The notes under the pieces: model-generated
The model's database searches: none
What the model was told of the DNA's origin: nothing
The model's input: the letters and a program-made list of their open reading frames with translations, nothing else
Position numbers and translations under genes: made by a program
Part shown: positions 23,544 to 33,076 of the stretch, piece by piece
Position numbering within the stretch: the stretch's first letter is position 1
Layout: every line of letters starts with the position of its first letter
Source of the DNA: Prevotellaceae bacterium
Lineage (GTDB): Bacteria; Bacteroidota; Bacteroidia; Bacteroidales; Bacteroidaceae
Direction of reading: 5' to 3'
Assembly (NCBI GenBank): GCA_030531085.1
Contig: JAUNOM010000014.1
Coordinates: 1 to 57,078 of the forward strand
DNA: 57,078 bases

Positions 23544-25922
23544 ATGACAAAAATAAGATTGTACATACTCCTGCTGTTTGCACTGATAACAGTAATACCT
23601 GCCAATGCGGTATTGAAGGAGGACAGCCTCGGCAACACGCTGGGAATATTAAGACAGGAACTGACTAAGTATCATGACGAATACGGACAGAAGCAGGTCC
23701 TGATGCGGAAAGCGGAGCAGAGGGTATTCAAGACTCTGATGCAGGCAATGCAGAACAGTAACCAGAACGCGCTGATGCTGTACTCACAGAAGGACGGTTA
23801 CGTCTTTGACCTGTCGTATGCCTGCCATGAAGCCATAAGGGAGTACAAGGAGTTTGAGAGACATCTTGTGCCATTCACATCATTGGTGGAGAAGAACCGC
23901 GGCGAGGTGGTGAGGATGGACAGTCTGATACAGTGCCTGAAGGCAATGCCTGTGATGGTGCTTGACAAGCAGGCCAAGATTGACCGTGATGTATGTCTGG
24001 CCTTAGCTGTCAACACAAGGAGGATGGTAGCAGAGGATATGGCACAGATGAACGAGTACATAGCCTACTACAAGATGACGGAGAGCCGTCTGAAGTACCT
24101 TAACGACTATGCCAACGGAAAGTATGCGGAACTGCAGAACAGCATTTTCATGAATGGCAGTGAGAACTACTGGACCATAATATCACGTTTCGGCGAATAC
24201 ATCATGGAGACCCGTGAGAGCATAGGCGAAAAGTACAGGAGCTACAACAATATAGGCTCGCAGTGGGATGCGAGGTGGATGTTCGGCATCTTTGTCATCA
24301 TTGCCTTCTACGGACTCATTGCCGTGGCGCTAAACCTGCTCATTGTAAGGTGGCTTGGGACAAAGCTCATAGAGCGGGGTATGCTAAGCAGGGTCGGAGA
24401 ATGGTTCATGGCCAAGCGCACCTGCATAGTCCTTGCATCCACAGCCGTGACGTTTGCCATCATATTAGGAGTGGTGCTGGCACTAGCAAAACAGGACTTC
24501 ATCGTCATGGCATCATCGCTGTTGGTACAGTTTGCATGGCTTATGAGTGTCATAATAATCTCCACACTGCTGCGTGTGGACGCGGACAAGACTCTGAAGA
24601 CGCTGTACCTGTATATGCCGCTGCTTGTCAACGGCTTCATAGTGATAAGTTTCCGTGTCGTACTTATACCTAACGCCCTTGTAAATCTGGTGTTTCCACC
24701 GATACTGCTGATATGCTGCCTGTGGCAGTGGCGTATGCTTAGCCGTCTGAAGAAGGACGTGGACCGCAGCGACAGGGGCTATGCGTCATTCTCGCAGTTC
24801 ATATTCATAGTGTCATTATGCAGCTCCATGTTTGGCTACACGCTGCTGTCTGTACAGATACTGATATGGTGGATAATGCAGCTGACGTGCATTCTCACCA
24901 TCACCTGTATGCGGGACTGGTACCGCGGCTATGCTGACAGCAGGCATTTGGACGAGAAGCCCATAACAGAGACATGGTATCACGGCGTGATATACAGTGT
25001 GGGCCTGCCTACGGCCGGGGTATTCTCCGTTGTGCTGAGCCTGTACTGGGCGGCTGATGTGTTTAACCTTACAGACCTTACACTGACCCTTTTCACACGG
25101 GCCTTCATTGATACGCCAAACTTCAAGGCCAGTATCTTCGGCATAGCGATGGTGGTGACGCTGTGGTTTGTATTCAACTATATAAACAGGACGGCGAAGG
25201 CCTTTGTAAAGTACTATCTGGAACAGCGTGACTCGGTCAATGCGGCACAGAGGTTCATGATGGTAAAGAACGTGATGCAGGTCGTGGTATGGGGAATATG
25301 GTTCCTTGTGTCACTGGCTATATTCAACATCTCAAGCCAGTGGATAGTAATAATATCAGGAGGTCTGTCAACGGGCATCGGCTTTGCATCAAAGGATATT
25401 CTGGAGAACATATATTATGGAATATCACTGATGATGGGACGCATAAAGATTGGTGACCTTATAGTATGTGACGGCATACGAGGCACTGTCTCAAGCATAT
25501 CATACACGTCAACGATGATAGACACAACGGACGGTTCTGTGATAGCATTCCAGAACTCACAGCTGTTCACTAAGAACTACAAGAACATGACCCGTAACCA
25601 TGGTTACGAGCTGCACGCGCTGGATGTGGGTGTGGCATACGGCACAAATGTGGCAAAGGCGAAGGAGCTTATCATAAATGCCGTGGGCGCCCTTGACTGC
25701 ATTGACAGGAAAAAGGGCTGCAAAGTAGTTCTGAAAGAGCTTGGAGACTCCGCACTGTTGCTGAAAGTAATAGTATGGGTGGATGTGTTCACGCAGTACT
25801 CTGACGACGGGGTGATACTTGAATGTATATACAACACTCTCAATGACAATGGCATTGAAATACCATTCCCACAGACAGACGTACACATAAAGAACGAAAT
25901 GGTGTCTCTGTCTGCCGAATAA
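23544..25922 (+). CDS. MscS-family mechanosensitive channel, large form
   Basis: A 792-residue protein. A signal peptide (MTKIRLYILLLFALITVIPANA) is followed by a periplasmic alpha-helical, coiled-coil-like domain (about 25-235). Some ten membrane segments come next. The MscS core begins near residue 600 with the pore helix SGGLSTGIGFASKDILENIY, followed by the beta domain (RIKIGDLIVCDGIRGTV) and the cytoplasmic vestibule. The build resembles MscK/YbiO-type large channels that release solutes during osmotic downshift. The gene has its own promoter. The PLD-type gene starts 10 nt after its stop, which suggests a shared transcript and an envelope role for both. Confidence 0.92.
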   Translation: MTKIRLYILLLFALITVIPANAVLKEDSLGNTLGILRQELTKYHDEYGQKQVLMRKAEQRVFKTLMQAMQNSNQNALMLYSQKDGYVFDLSYACHEAIREYKEFERHLVPFTSLVEKNRGEVVRMDSLIQCLKAMPVMVLDKQAKIDRDVCLALAVNTRRMVAEDMAQMNEYIAYYKMTESRLKYLNDYANGKYAELQNSIFMNGSENYWTIISRFGEYIMETRESIGEKYRSYNNIGSQWDARWMFGIFVIIAFYGLIAVALNLLIVRWLGTKLIERGMLSRVGEWFMAKRTCIVLASTAVTFAIILGVVLALAKQDFIVMASSLLVQFAWLMSVIIISTLLRVDADKTLKTLYLYMPLLVNGFIVISFRVVLIPNALVNLVFPPILLICCLWQWRMLSRLKKDVDRSDRGYASFSQFIFIVSLCSSMFGYTLLSVQILIWWIMQLTCILTITCMRDWYRGYADSRHLDEKPITETWYHGVIYSVGLPTAGVFSVVLSLYWAADVFNLTDLTLTLFTRAFIDTPNFKASIFGIAMVVTLWFVFNYINRTAKAFVKYYLEQRDSVNAAQRFMMVKNVMQVVVWGIWFLVSLAIFNISSQWIVIISGGLSTGIGFASKDILENIYYGISLMMGRIKIGDLIVCDGIRGTVSSISYTSTMIDTTDGSVIAFQNSQLFTKNYKNMTRNHGYELHALDVGVAYGTNVAKAKELIINAVGALDCIDRKKGCKVVLKELGDSALLLKVIVWVDVFTQYSDDGVILECIYNTLNDNGIEIPFPQTDVHIKNEMVSLSAE

Positions 25923-25932
25923 AGATTAGAAG

Positions 25933-27231
25933 ATGAAGCATATAATAGTAACATTCGCTGTATTCTTGCCCACCGTCCTTATGGCACGGGCGGCAGACGA
26001 CACCTCTTGTGCCGCTGATAGCCGCGAGACAGCAGACTCGCTTGTGGCACGTGACCTGCGCAGCCATGGCATAACTTTCTCGCATGACAACAGTGTGACG
26101 CTGCTAACTAACGGTCAGGAGAAATATGATGATATGTTCAAGGCCATAAGACAGGCCAAGAGTAGCGTGCATCTGGAGTACTTCAACTTCCGGAATGACT
26201 CCATTACAAGCGAGCTGATTGCTATACTTGCGCAGAAAGTAAAGGAAGGTGTGGAGGTGCGCGCGCTGTTTGACGCATTTGGAAACGCATCAAACAACCG
26301 GCCGTTGCGCAAGAAGCACCTCCGTAAGATACGTGAATGCGGAATAGAGATATATGAATTTGACCCGTTAAATTTCCCTTGGATAAACCATGTGTTCCAT
26401 AGAGACCACCGAAAGATAGTAGTCATTGACGGACAGATAGCCTATACCGGTGGAATGAACGTGGCGGACTACTACATACACGGTACGGAAGTGGTGGGTG
26501 AATGGCACGATATGCACTGCCGTATAGACGGAGAGGAGGTGAATACACTGCAAAAGATATTCCTGAGAATATGGAACAAGACCGCGAAACAGAATGTGCA
26601 TGGGGCGAAATACTACAGAGGATGGAGACCGGCGGAATATTTTCAGGGGCTGAAACCTGACACCACGGCCACAGCATACCATAAGATGGTGGGCATAATA
26701 AACCGTGAGCCGAATATCACTAATAAGATAATGAGGCAGTTCTACATCTCCGCACTGGACAATGCCAAGGATAGCATAAAGATTCTCAACCCATATATGA
26801 CGCTGGTGCGCCCTGTCAAGAAGGCTATCAAGAGGGCTTTGAAGCGGGGAGTGAAGATGGACGTGATGATTTCAGAGAAGAGTGACATACCAATGTCACC
26901 GGACTGCTCTTTCTATCACATGCACTGGATGATGAAACGCGGTGCGAACGTGTACATATATCAGGGCGGCTTTCATCACACAAAGGTGATAATGGTTGAC
27001 GGAAGGGTATGTACAGTGGGCAGTTGCAACCTTGACTCACGCTCACTACGTTGGGACTATGAGGCCAATGCAGTGATACTGGACAAGAACACCACGGCGG
27101 AACTGTCACGACTCTTTGATGCGGACAAGAAGAAGAGCTTCTTACTCACGCCCGAGAAATGGGACTCATGGCGTACAAGATGGCAGAAGACAAAGGGATG
27201 GCTGTCACGCCTATTTGAATTCTGGCTGTAA
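25933..27231 (+). CDS. Phospholipase D-family cardiolipin synthase-like protein with signal peptide
   Basis: A 432-residue PLD-superfamily enzyme with two HxKx4D motifs: HRDHRKIVVID (first copy, about residues 156-166) and HHTKVIMVD (second, about 348-356). Cardiolipin synthases join two phosphatidylglycerols, or transfer phosphatidyl groups. Instead of the usual two N-terminal membrane helices it starts with MKHIIVTFAVFLPTVLMARA, which looks like a cleavable signal. That would place the enzyme in the periplasm. The gene follows the MscS gene by 10 nt and precedes a sigma factor by 29 nt. An alternative is a secreted phospholipase or nuclease of the same superfamily. Confidence 0.88.
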   Translation: MKHIIVTFAVFLPTVLMARAADDTSCAADSRETADSLVARDLRSHGITFSHDNSVTLLTNGQEKYDDMFKAIRQAKSSVHLEYFNFRNDSITSELIAILAQKVKEGVEVRALFDAFGNASNNRPLRKKHLRKIRECGIEIYEFDPLNFPWINHVFHRDHRKIVVIDGQIAYTGGMNVADYYIHGTEVVGEWHDMHCRIDGEEVNTLQKIFLRIWNKTAKQNVHGAKYYRGWRPAEYFQGLKPDTTATAYHKMVGIINREPNITNKIMRQFYISALDNAKDSIKILNPYMTLVRPVKKAIKRALKRGVKMDVMISEKSDIPMSPDCSFYHMHWMMKRGANVYIYQGGFHHTKVIMVDGRVCTVGSCNLDSRSLRWDYEANAVILDKNTTAELSRLFDADKKKSFLLTPEKWDSWRTRWQKTKGWLSRLFEFWL

Positions 27232-27260
27232 TTTCTTAACCTCATAAACCATTTTAAACT

Positions 27261-27983
27261 ATGCAATCATTCGATACACTTGATGCCTATTGGCAGGAAA
27301 TACACAATATACCACAGCTTAGCGATGAGGAAGAGCTACAGTTGGCCGAGAGAATACAGCAAGGAGACAGTGCGGCGATAGATAAACTTGTCACATCAAA
27401 CCTAAAGTTTGTGGTAAGCATAGCGCGGCAGTATGCTGATAAGGGAGTGAGTATGGACGACCTTATCAGTGAGGGGAACATTGCCCTGATGATGTGCGCA
27501 AGGAAATGGAAGCCCAAAGAGGATGAACGCTTCGTGAACTTTGCGGTATGGGATGTAAGAAAGGCCATGCAGCAGGCGCTGCCGGAACAGGGAGCAATGA
27601 TAACTTTGCCGAAAAACAGACAGGTGGAAGAGTCGAAAGTGCGCCGTCTGTCAACGGACGCACCATTACACCCGGGACAGGTCAATACTCTTGGAGATAT
27701 GCTGAAGGCCGGCAAGCCTATGACTGATGACGCTACGGAGAACAATGAGATAAGCTATGCGCTGCTACAGGCACTCAAAGTCCTTAACGAAAGGGAACAG
27801 GCGGTGATAAAGGCGTTCTATGGCATAGGCGAAACCGCACAGATGACGATGGCGGAGATAGCGGAAGAAAGGGGATTGAAGCGTGAACGCGTCAGACAGA
27901 TACGCAAAACAGCAGAGAGAAAGATGCGCAGAGTGATGAAACTGATAGAGAAAGACCCAAGGCTTACATCCATATTGAATTAG
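27261..27983 (+). CDS. Second RpoD/SigA-type sigma-70 factor
   Basis: A 240-residue sigma factor without region 1.1. Region 1.2 is TLDAYWQEIHNIPQLSDEEE. Region 2 contains LVTSNLKFVVSIARQYADKG and LISEGNIALMMCARKWKP. Region 3 is short and poorly conserved. Region 4 ends with MAEIAEERGLKRERVRQIRK, the -35/-33 recognition helix. The principal Bacteroidetes sigma factor is about 286 residues with a full region 3, so this is probably an alternative group 2-like factor. It follows the PLD gene by 29 nt with no promoter of its own visible. Its target promoters are unknown. Confidence 0.9.
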   Translation: MQSFDTLDAYWQEIHNIPQLSDEEELQLAERIQQGDSAAIDKLVTSNLKFVVSIARQYADKGVSMDDLISEGNIALMMCARKWKPKEDERFVNFAVWDVRKAMQQALPEQGAMITLPKNRQVEESKVRRLSTDAPLHPGQVNTLGDMLKAGKPMTDDATENNEISYALLQALKVLNEREQAVIKAFYGIGETAQMTMAEIAEERGLKRERVRQIRKTAERKMRRVMKLIEKDPRLTSILN

Positions 27984-28014
27984 AATATTAGACATTGATA
28001 TAACAAAAGTATTT

Positions 28015-28515
28015 ATGAATAGGGTACTGAATATAATAGTAGCACTGATGGTGGGCACTACTGCCATTGCAGAGCCATTGACAGACAACACTTCCAAAGA
28101 CGTGACTACCAAGGCAGAGAAGAAAAAGGCCAAGGCAGAGAAGAAAAAAAAGAACAAGGAGGAGAATGATACACAAAAGGAGGTCATTGAAGCCGGTACT
28201 ATATATATATATGGTATAGCCTATTCTCCTATGGACTCCATGGTGTATGTCACTGATGAGTTAATGCTTAAAGACGCACAGACATACAGAAAGTCCAAGT
28301 TTCTCTATGGCAGGGAGGAGCTTTCCAAACAGCTGAAGACCCACTTAGCCCAGAAAGGAGAACGTGACAGAATATGTTCCGTAACATTCGCCAGTACTGT
28401 CAAGGAGCTTGACAAGGAGTATGCGAAACAGATGAAGAAGCTGAAGAAGAACGGTTTCCTTATAAAAAGCGTTGGACAGAACGAGTTCCGCTTCACAACC
28501 ATACGCTGGGAATAA
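28015..28515 (+). CDS. Exported Lys/Glu-rich protein of unknown function
   Basis: A 166-residue protein. The N-terminus (MNRVLNIIVALMVGTTAIAE) is a signal peptide. Residues about 31-55 are a highly charged Lys/Glu stretch with repeated KAEKKKAK-type sequence. The rest (IYIYGIAYSPMDSMVYVTDE, then RICSVTFASTVKELDKEYAK) appears folded and ends in FRFTTIRWE. I do not recognise the family. It sits 31 nt after the sigma factor gene and 53 nt before aspS, and may share transcripts with either. Confidence 0.72.
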   Translation: MNRVLNIIVALMVGTTAIAEPLTDNTSKDVTTKAEKKKAKAEKKKKNKEENDTQKEVIEAGTIYIYGIAYSPMDSMVYVTDELMLKDAQTYRKSKFLYGREELSKQLKTHLAQKGERDRICSVTFASTVKELDKEYAKQMKKLKKNGFLIKSVGQNEFRFTTIRWE

Positions 28516-28568
28516 GGGTATCACAGCAGAGATGATGAATGATTATAAACAATAAAACATTATATACA

Positions 28569-30326
28569 ATGTACAGAACAAATACCTGCGGAGAACTCCG
28601 CATTGAGAATGTCGGCCAGACCGTGACACTTGCCGGCTGGGTACAGGGAGTGCATAACCTTGGTGCACTCACTTTCGTTGACCTGCGCGACCGTTATGGC
28701 ATAACGCAGCTGGCATTTAATGAGGATGCACCGCAAGAACTGAAGGAGCTTGCAGGACGACTGGGACGTGAATTTGTTATACAGGCTACGGGAACAGTAG
28801 CTGAACGATATTCAAAGAATAAGAAACTCGCCACTGGAGACATTGAGATCTTCGTGACAGACCTGAAGGTTATAAGCGAGAGCGCAACCCCTCCATTCAC
28901 CATTGAGGATAATACTGACGGCGGAGATGAGCTAAGAATGAAATACCGTTACCTTGACTTACGCCGTAATTGTGTAAGGAAGAACCTTGAACTGCGCCAC
29001 AGGATGACTATACTTATACGCAATTTCCTGGACTCACGACAGTTTATTGAGGTGGAGACACCTATTCTTATTGGCTCTACTCCAGAGGGAGCGCGCGACT
29101 TTGTGGTTCCTTCACGCATGAATCCGGGACAGTTCTACGCTCTACCACAAAGTCCGCAGACTCTGAAGCAGCTGTTAATGGTGTCCGGTTTCGACCGTTA
29201 CTTCCAGATAGCGAAATGTTTCCGTGACGAGGATCTGCGTGCTGACCGTCAACCGGAGTTCACTCAGATTGACTGCGAGATGTCATTTGTGGACCAGGAC
29301 GATGTGATAAACATCTTTGAGGATATGGCCCGCCATCTGTTCAAGGAGGTACGTGGAGTGGAACTGCCTGCAAAACTGCGCCAGATGACATGGCATGAGG
29401 CCATGGCGAAATATGGTTCCGACAAGCCGGACCTCCGTTTCGGCATGGAGTTCGTTGAAATGATGGACGTTTTGAAGTTAGGCACATTCCAAGTGTTTGA
29501 CAATGCGGAGTATATAGGTGGTATCGTGGCCGAAGGCTGCGCATCTTACACCCGCAAACAGCTGGACCAGCTTACAGACTTTGTGAAGTCACAGCAGGTA
29601 GGCGCCAAAGGACTTGTCTACATAAAGCTGAATGAGGATGGCAGCATAAAGTCAAGTGTGGACAAATTCTATACAACAGAACAGCTGCAGGCCGTTGCGG
29701 ACAAGGCAAATGCCAAGAAAGGCGACCTTATACTTATACTTTCCGGTGACAATGCAAACAAGACGCGTGTGCAGCTCTGTTCTTTACGCCTTGAAATGGG
29801 CAAGCGTCTGGGCTTGATGGATAAGAACAAGTTTGAGTGTCTGTGGATAATTGACTTCCCATTGTTTGAATGGAGCGACGAGGAGCAGCGCCTTATGTCA
29901 ACGCATCATCCGTTCACCATGCCTAATCCGGATGACATTCCATTGCTGGACAGTGATCCTGCAAAGGTTCGTGCTAAGGCATACGACTTTGTATGCAACG
30001 GTGTTGAGGTGGGCGGTGGCTCACTGCGTATCCACGACGGTAAACTTCAGGCCAAGATGTTTGAAGTGCTTGGCTTCACAGAGGAACGCGCCATGGCACA
30101 GTTCGGTTTCCTTATCAATGCGTTCAAATACGGTGCGCCACCACACGCAGGTCTTGCCTTTGGTCTAGATCGCTTTGTTAGCATCATGGCAGGACTGGAC
30201 AGCATCCGCGACTGCATTGCATTCCCGAAGAATAACAGCGGACGTGACGTGATGCTTGATGCCCCGTCAGCCATAGATCAAAAGCAGCTTGACGAGTTAA
30301 AACTGCAACTGTGTAAGGAAGAATAA
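28569..30326 (+). CDS. aspS: Aspartyl-tRNA synthetase
   Basis: A 585-residue class II synthetase that charges tRNA-Asp. The start [20 protein letters not shown] at 28569 is the bacterial AspRS opening. An in-frame ATG 30 nt upstream gives an untypical leader. It has an N-terminal OB-fold anticodon-binding domain (residues 1-105). Class II motif 2 is [18 protein letters not shown], and a bacterial GAD insertion lies at about 290-420. Motif 3 is GLAFGLDRF near the end. Length and features are normal. The hairpin at 30334-30387 follows. Confidence 0.97.
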   Translation: MYRTNTCGELRIENVGQTVTLAGWVQGVHNLGALTFVDLRDRYGITQLAFNEDAPQELKELAGRLGREFVIQATGTVAERYSKNKKLATGDIEIFVTDLKVISESATPPFTIEDNTDGGDELRMKYRYLDLRRNCVRKNLELRHRMTILIRNFLDSRQFIEVETPILIGSTPEGARDFVVPSRMNPGQFYALPQSPQTLKQLLMVSGFDRYFQIAKCFRDEDLRADRQPEFTQIDCEMSFVDQDDVINIFEDMARHLFKEVRGVELPAKLRQMTWHEAMAKYGSDKPDLRFGMEFVEMMDVLKLGTFQVFDNAEYIGGIVAEGCASYTRKQLDQLTDFVKSQQVGAKGLVYIKLNEDGSIKSSVDKFYTTEQLQAVADKANAKKGDLILILSGDNANKTRVQLCSLRLEMGKRLGLMDKNKFECLWIIDFPLFEWSDEEQRLMSTHHPFTMPNPDDIPLLDSDPAKVRAKAYDFVCNGVEVGGGSLRIHDGKLQAKMFEVLGFTEERAMAQFGFLINAFKYGAPPHAGLAFGLDRFVSIMAGLDSIRDCIAFPKNNSGRDVMLDAPSAIDQKQLDELKLQLCKEE

Positions 30327-30333
30327 CAGTTAT

Positions 30334-30387
30334 ACGGCAATGGTCTGGTATCAATGAAACTATTTAATTATATCAGGCCATTGCCGT
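30334..30387 (+). terminator. Hairpin terminator after aspS
   Basis: A 14-bp stem, ACGGCAATGGTCTG (30334-30347) with CAGGCCATTGCCGT (30374-30387), one G-U, with a 26-nt loop, starts 8 nt after the stop codon. It is followed by TTTA and a run of C. Confidence 0.65.
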
Positions 30388-30478
30388 TTACCCCCCCTAT
30401 TATGTTGACGCAAGTCAAAACTTTGCATAAAAACAGGCGATTTTTAATGCTACAAGTATTTTTCTCACTGAAAATCGT

Positions 30479-30486
30479 TACCTTTG
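30479..30486 (+). promoter_or_regulatory. -7 box of the winged-helix gene
   Basis: TACCTTTG, 78 bp before the ATG at 30564. The upstream region is T-rich but shows no clear TTG at 19-20 bp. Confidence 0.55.
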
Positions 30487-30563
30487 CAGCGTAAAATTGA
30501 TGCGAAGACCTCCCTTGGATATTAATAAAAGAGAGAGCATAGCATAAACTTAACTAAAAGATA

Positions 30564-30884
30564 ATGGCAGAAAAGACAACAAAGAAGGCAGCCGCAACAA
30601 AGGCAGCCACAGAGAAGAAGACGGCAAAGTCTTGCACAACTAAGACCTGCACGACCAAGACTACCAGCAAGAAGGCCGCTGTTATTTATGTAAATGCAGA
30701 GAATGCAGGCTTCCGCGCAGGTGATGTTTATCAGGTGCTTGCCGCATCTGAGAGCGCTCTTTCTGTGGCAGAGATTGCAAAAGCTGCTAAAGTAGCCGTT
30801 GAGGACGTTTATCTCGGACTTGGATGGTTGCTGAAAGAGGGTAAGATTGCCTCTACAGAAGATAACAAGATTGTTCTGGCATAA
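30564..30884 (+). CDS. Winged-helix protein with histone H1-like Lys/Ala/Thr-rich tail
   Basis: A 106-residue protein. Residues 1-38 are very rich in Lys, Ala and Thr (EKTTKKAAATKAATEKKT) and contain a tandem SCTTKTCTTKT. Residues 40-106 form a winged helix of the DUF2582 type (VYQVLAASESALSVAEIAKA, then VYLGLGWLLKEGKIAST). Such proteins are abundant small DNA-binding proteins in Bacteroidetes. A chromatin-like role is plausible but inferred. It has its own -7 box and a terminator at 30943-30985, so it is likely a short, highly expressed transcript. Confidence 0.85.
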   Translation: MAEKTTKKAAATKAATEKKTAKSCTTKTCTTKTTSKKAAVIYVNAENAGFRAGDVYQVLAASESALSVAEIAKAAKVAVEDVYLGLGWLLKEGKIASTEDNKIVLA

Positions 30885-30942
30885 GACATATCATAATCTT
30901 CGCTAATTAGAAAGACAACTACTATAAAGTACAAAATAGATG

Positions 30943-30985
30943 AAGAGTGAGCGTAACCCATAGAAAGGTCTGCTCACTCTTTATT
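30943..30985 (+). terminator. Terminator of the winged-helix gene
   Basis: A 10-bp stem AAGAGTGAGC (30943-30952) / GCTCACTCTT (30972-30981) followed by TATTT. It ends just before the next small gene's ATG at 30994, so readthrough or an unrecognised promoter would be needed to express that gene. Confidence 0.75.
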
Positions 30986-30993
30986 TGTTATAT

Positions 30994-31272
30994 ATGCAGT
31001 ACGAGCGCTATATACTAATGATTCTTGCAGAGGCAGGCCCTGTAGGCATGCCTGTACGGCGTATAGCCCTTAATGTTTATAACATCACCAATTCGCTCTT
31101 CGCTCCACTTTGTTTGGAAAAGGTGTATGCAGACGTGGCGGAATGGCTGCGATCAGAAAGCCAGAAGAGCGGAGGAACGGTCAGAAAGACTGACACAAGA
31201 GGATGGTACAGGCTGAATGAGCAGTCAACAAAGGTAGAACAACTGATGCTGGAGTTCATACCAGAATACTAA
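30994..31272 (+). CDS. Small conserved-looking protein, possible winged helix
   Basis: A 92-residue cytoplasmic protein beginning MQYERYILMILAEAGPVGMP. I chose ATG 30994; a TTG three codons earlier lies against the terminator. The arrangement of helices (ILMILAEAGPVGMPVRRIAL, then VYADVAEWLRSESQ, then KTDTRGWYRLN) suggests a DNA-binding winged-helix fold, like the preceding gene product. I do not recognise the family. No promoter of its own is evident, and the terminator of the preceding gene abuts its start. Confidence 0.65.
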   Translation: MQYERYILMILAEAGPVGMPVRRIALNVYNITNSLFAPLCLEKVYADVAEWLRSESQKSGGTVRKTDTRGWYRLNEQSTKVEQLMLEFIPEY

Positions 31273-31392
31273 TCACCAAATGACTAAAACCTTTTCTCGC
31301 CACTAATACATTAATCATAAGGCTCCAGTGTGCAAAAAGACCAAACTACTCCAAAAAACATTAAAATATTTTTTCATATAGAAGATATTATG

Positions 31393-31400
31393 TAATTTTG
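31393..31400 (+). promoter_or_regulatory. -7 box of the META lipoprotein gene
   Basis: TAATTTTG about 40 bp before the ATG at 31440. A -33 TTG is not clear in the preceding T-rich stretch. Confidence 0.5.
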
Positions 31401-31439
31401 TATTCAGATTACATAATATACAAACATATTACAGTCAAC

Positions 31440-31877
31440 ATGAAAAGATTTTTCCTTACAACCATTGCCACCGCAATGCTTACAGCCTGCGGTACAGGCA
31501 GCAAGATTACGTCCTCAAACAGCATAACAGGCGAGTGGGACATCGTAAAGATTGATGGAAAGGCTCTTAATGGCAACAGTGAGAATACTCCTTTCCTCGG
31601 TTTTGACACTAAGGAGAACCGCATATACGGCAATGCAGGATGCAACCTCATCACGGGTTCGCTGACAACAGACGCCAAAGCAGGCACTATAGACCTCAGC
31701 AAGACTGGAATGACACGCATGATGTGTCCTGATATGGATACAGAAAGCCGCGTTACAGAGGCTATGGGACGGATAAGCAAATACAGTTTTGGCAAGGATG
31801 GTGCACTGATGCTGAACAGTGCCGATGGAAAAACGGTAATGGAACTGAAAGCAAGAGCCATTAAGACACAGAAATAA
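31440..31877 (+). CDS. META/HslJ-domain lipoprotein
   Basis: A 145-residue lipoprotein. The start at 31440 gives MKRFFLTTIATAMLTACG, with the lipobox LTAC and Cys17 as the lipidated residue. An earlier in-frame ATG (31398) would overlap the -7 box and hide the signal. The mature part is one META domain (TGEWDIVKIDGKAL, GNAGCNLITGS, GMTRMMCPDMDTE), related to HslJ, which is linked to heat-shock and novobiocin tolerance in E. coli. It probably sits in the outer or inner membrane facing the periplasm. The glf gene starts 64 nt downstream. Confidence 0.9.
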   Translation: MKRFFLTTIATAMLTACGTGSKITSSNSITGEWDIVKIDGKALNGNSENTPFLGFDTKENRIYGNAGCNLITGSLTTDAKAGTIDLSKTGMTRMMCPDMDTESRVTEAMGRISKYSFGKDGALMLNSADGKTVMELKARAIKTQK

Positions 31878-31941
31878 TAAGGCATTCACGCGACAGGAAC
31901 ACTAATATTGCGATAATATCCCTTAACAAAACCATTCTACA

Positions 31942-33066
31942 ATGAAGTACGACTATCTCATTGTTGGCTCCGGACTGTTCGGCGCCACATTTGCCCATTG
32001 CGCCACCAGACAGGGTTCCAGATGCCTTGTCATAGACAAAAGGCCGCAATTGGGCGGCAATGTGTATTGTGAGAATGTGGAAGGTATCAACGTACACAAG
32101 TATGGAGCGCACATTTTCCATACTTCCAATGAACGAGTATGGGAGTTTGTCAACAGCATAGTCAAGTTCAACAGATACACAAACAGCCCTATCGCAAACT
32201 ATAATGGCCGACTTTACAACCTGCCATTTAACATGAACACCTTCCAACAGATGTGGGGAGTAAGCACACCACAGCAGGCTCAGGCCGTATTAGAGGCTCA
32301 AAAGGCTGAAGCTATAAAGACTCTCGGTGGGCGTGAACCACAAAACTTGGAGGAACAGGCTCTGACACTGGTGGGAAAGGATATTTTCGAGACCCTGATT
32401 AAGGAATATACAGAGAAGCAATGGGGAAGGAAATGCACCGAACTGCCTGCGTTCATCATCAAAAGACTGCCTGTCAGACTGGTATTTGACAACAATTACT
32501 TCAACGATAAATATCAGGGGATTCCAATAGGAGGATATAACAGGCTCATAGAAGGTCTGCTTGAAGGTGTGGAATGCAAGACCAACACCGACTTCTTCCA
32601 TTCTGAATACAGGGACTGGCGCAGCATTTCCGAGCGTCTTGTGTACTGCGGACCACTTGACGAGTACTTCGATTACTGTCTGGGCAGGCTGGACTGGCGC
32701 ACGGTGTCATTCAAGACACGCGTGGAAGACACTCCCAACTACCAGGGTAACGCCGTGGTTAACTACACAAGCCATGACGTTCCATACACACGCATCATCG
32801 AACACAAGCACTTTGAGATGTTCGGTGATGAGGTATATCAAATACCTAAGACCGTGGTGAGTGAGGAATACTCCACTGAATACAGCACTGGCATGGAGCC
32901 ATACTATCCAGTGAACAATGAAAGGAACAACAGTATCGCCAACGAATACCGCATGATGGCGGCAAAAGAAGATAACGTGACATTCGGCGGACGGTTGGCA
33001 CAATACAGGTATTACGATATGGCACCAGTAATAGAGCAGGTGCTTGACATATTTGCCAGCCATTAA
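31942..33066 (+). CDS. glf: UDP-galactopyranose mutase
   Basis: A 374-residue FAD enzyme that interconverts UDP-galactopyranose and UDP-galactofuranose, the donor for galactofuranose in surface glycans. The FAD-binding start is YDYLIVGSGLFGATFAH, and KRPQLGGNVY and KYGAHIFHTSNERVW are signature segments. EKQWGRKCTELPAFIIKRLP and the C-terminal GRLAQYRYYDM complete the family. It stands away from the polysaccharide clusters at both ends of the window but could supply them. The tcdA start lies 10 nt after its stop, so cotranscription is likely. Confidence 0.97.
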   Translation: MKYDYLIVGSGLFGATFAHCATRQGSRCLVIDKRPQLGGNVYCENVEGINVHKYGAHIFHTSNERVWEFVNSIVKFNRYTNSPIANYNGRLYNLPFNMNTFQQMWGVSTPQQAQAVLEAQKAEAIKTLGGREPQNLEEQALTLVGKDIFETLIKEYTEKQWGRKCTELPAFIIKRLPVRLVFDNNYFNDKYQGIPIGGYNRLIEGLLEGVECKTNTDFFHSEYRDWRSISERLVYCGPLDEYFDYCLGRLDWRTVSFKTRVEDTPNYQGNAVVNYTSHDVPYTRIIEHKHFEMFGDEVYQIPKTVVSEEYSTEYSTGMEPYYPVNNERNNSIANEYRMMAAKEDNVTFGGRLAQYRYYDMAPVIEQVLDIFASH

Positions 33067-33076
33067 TCATACTCTT

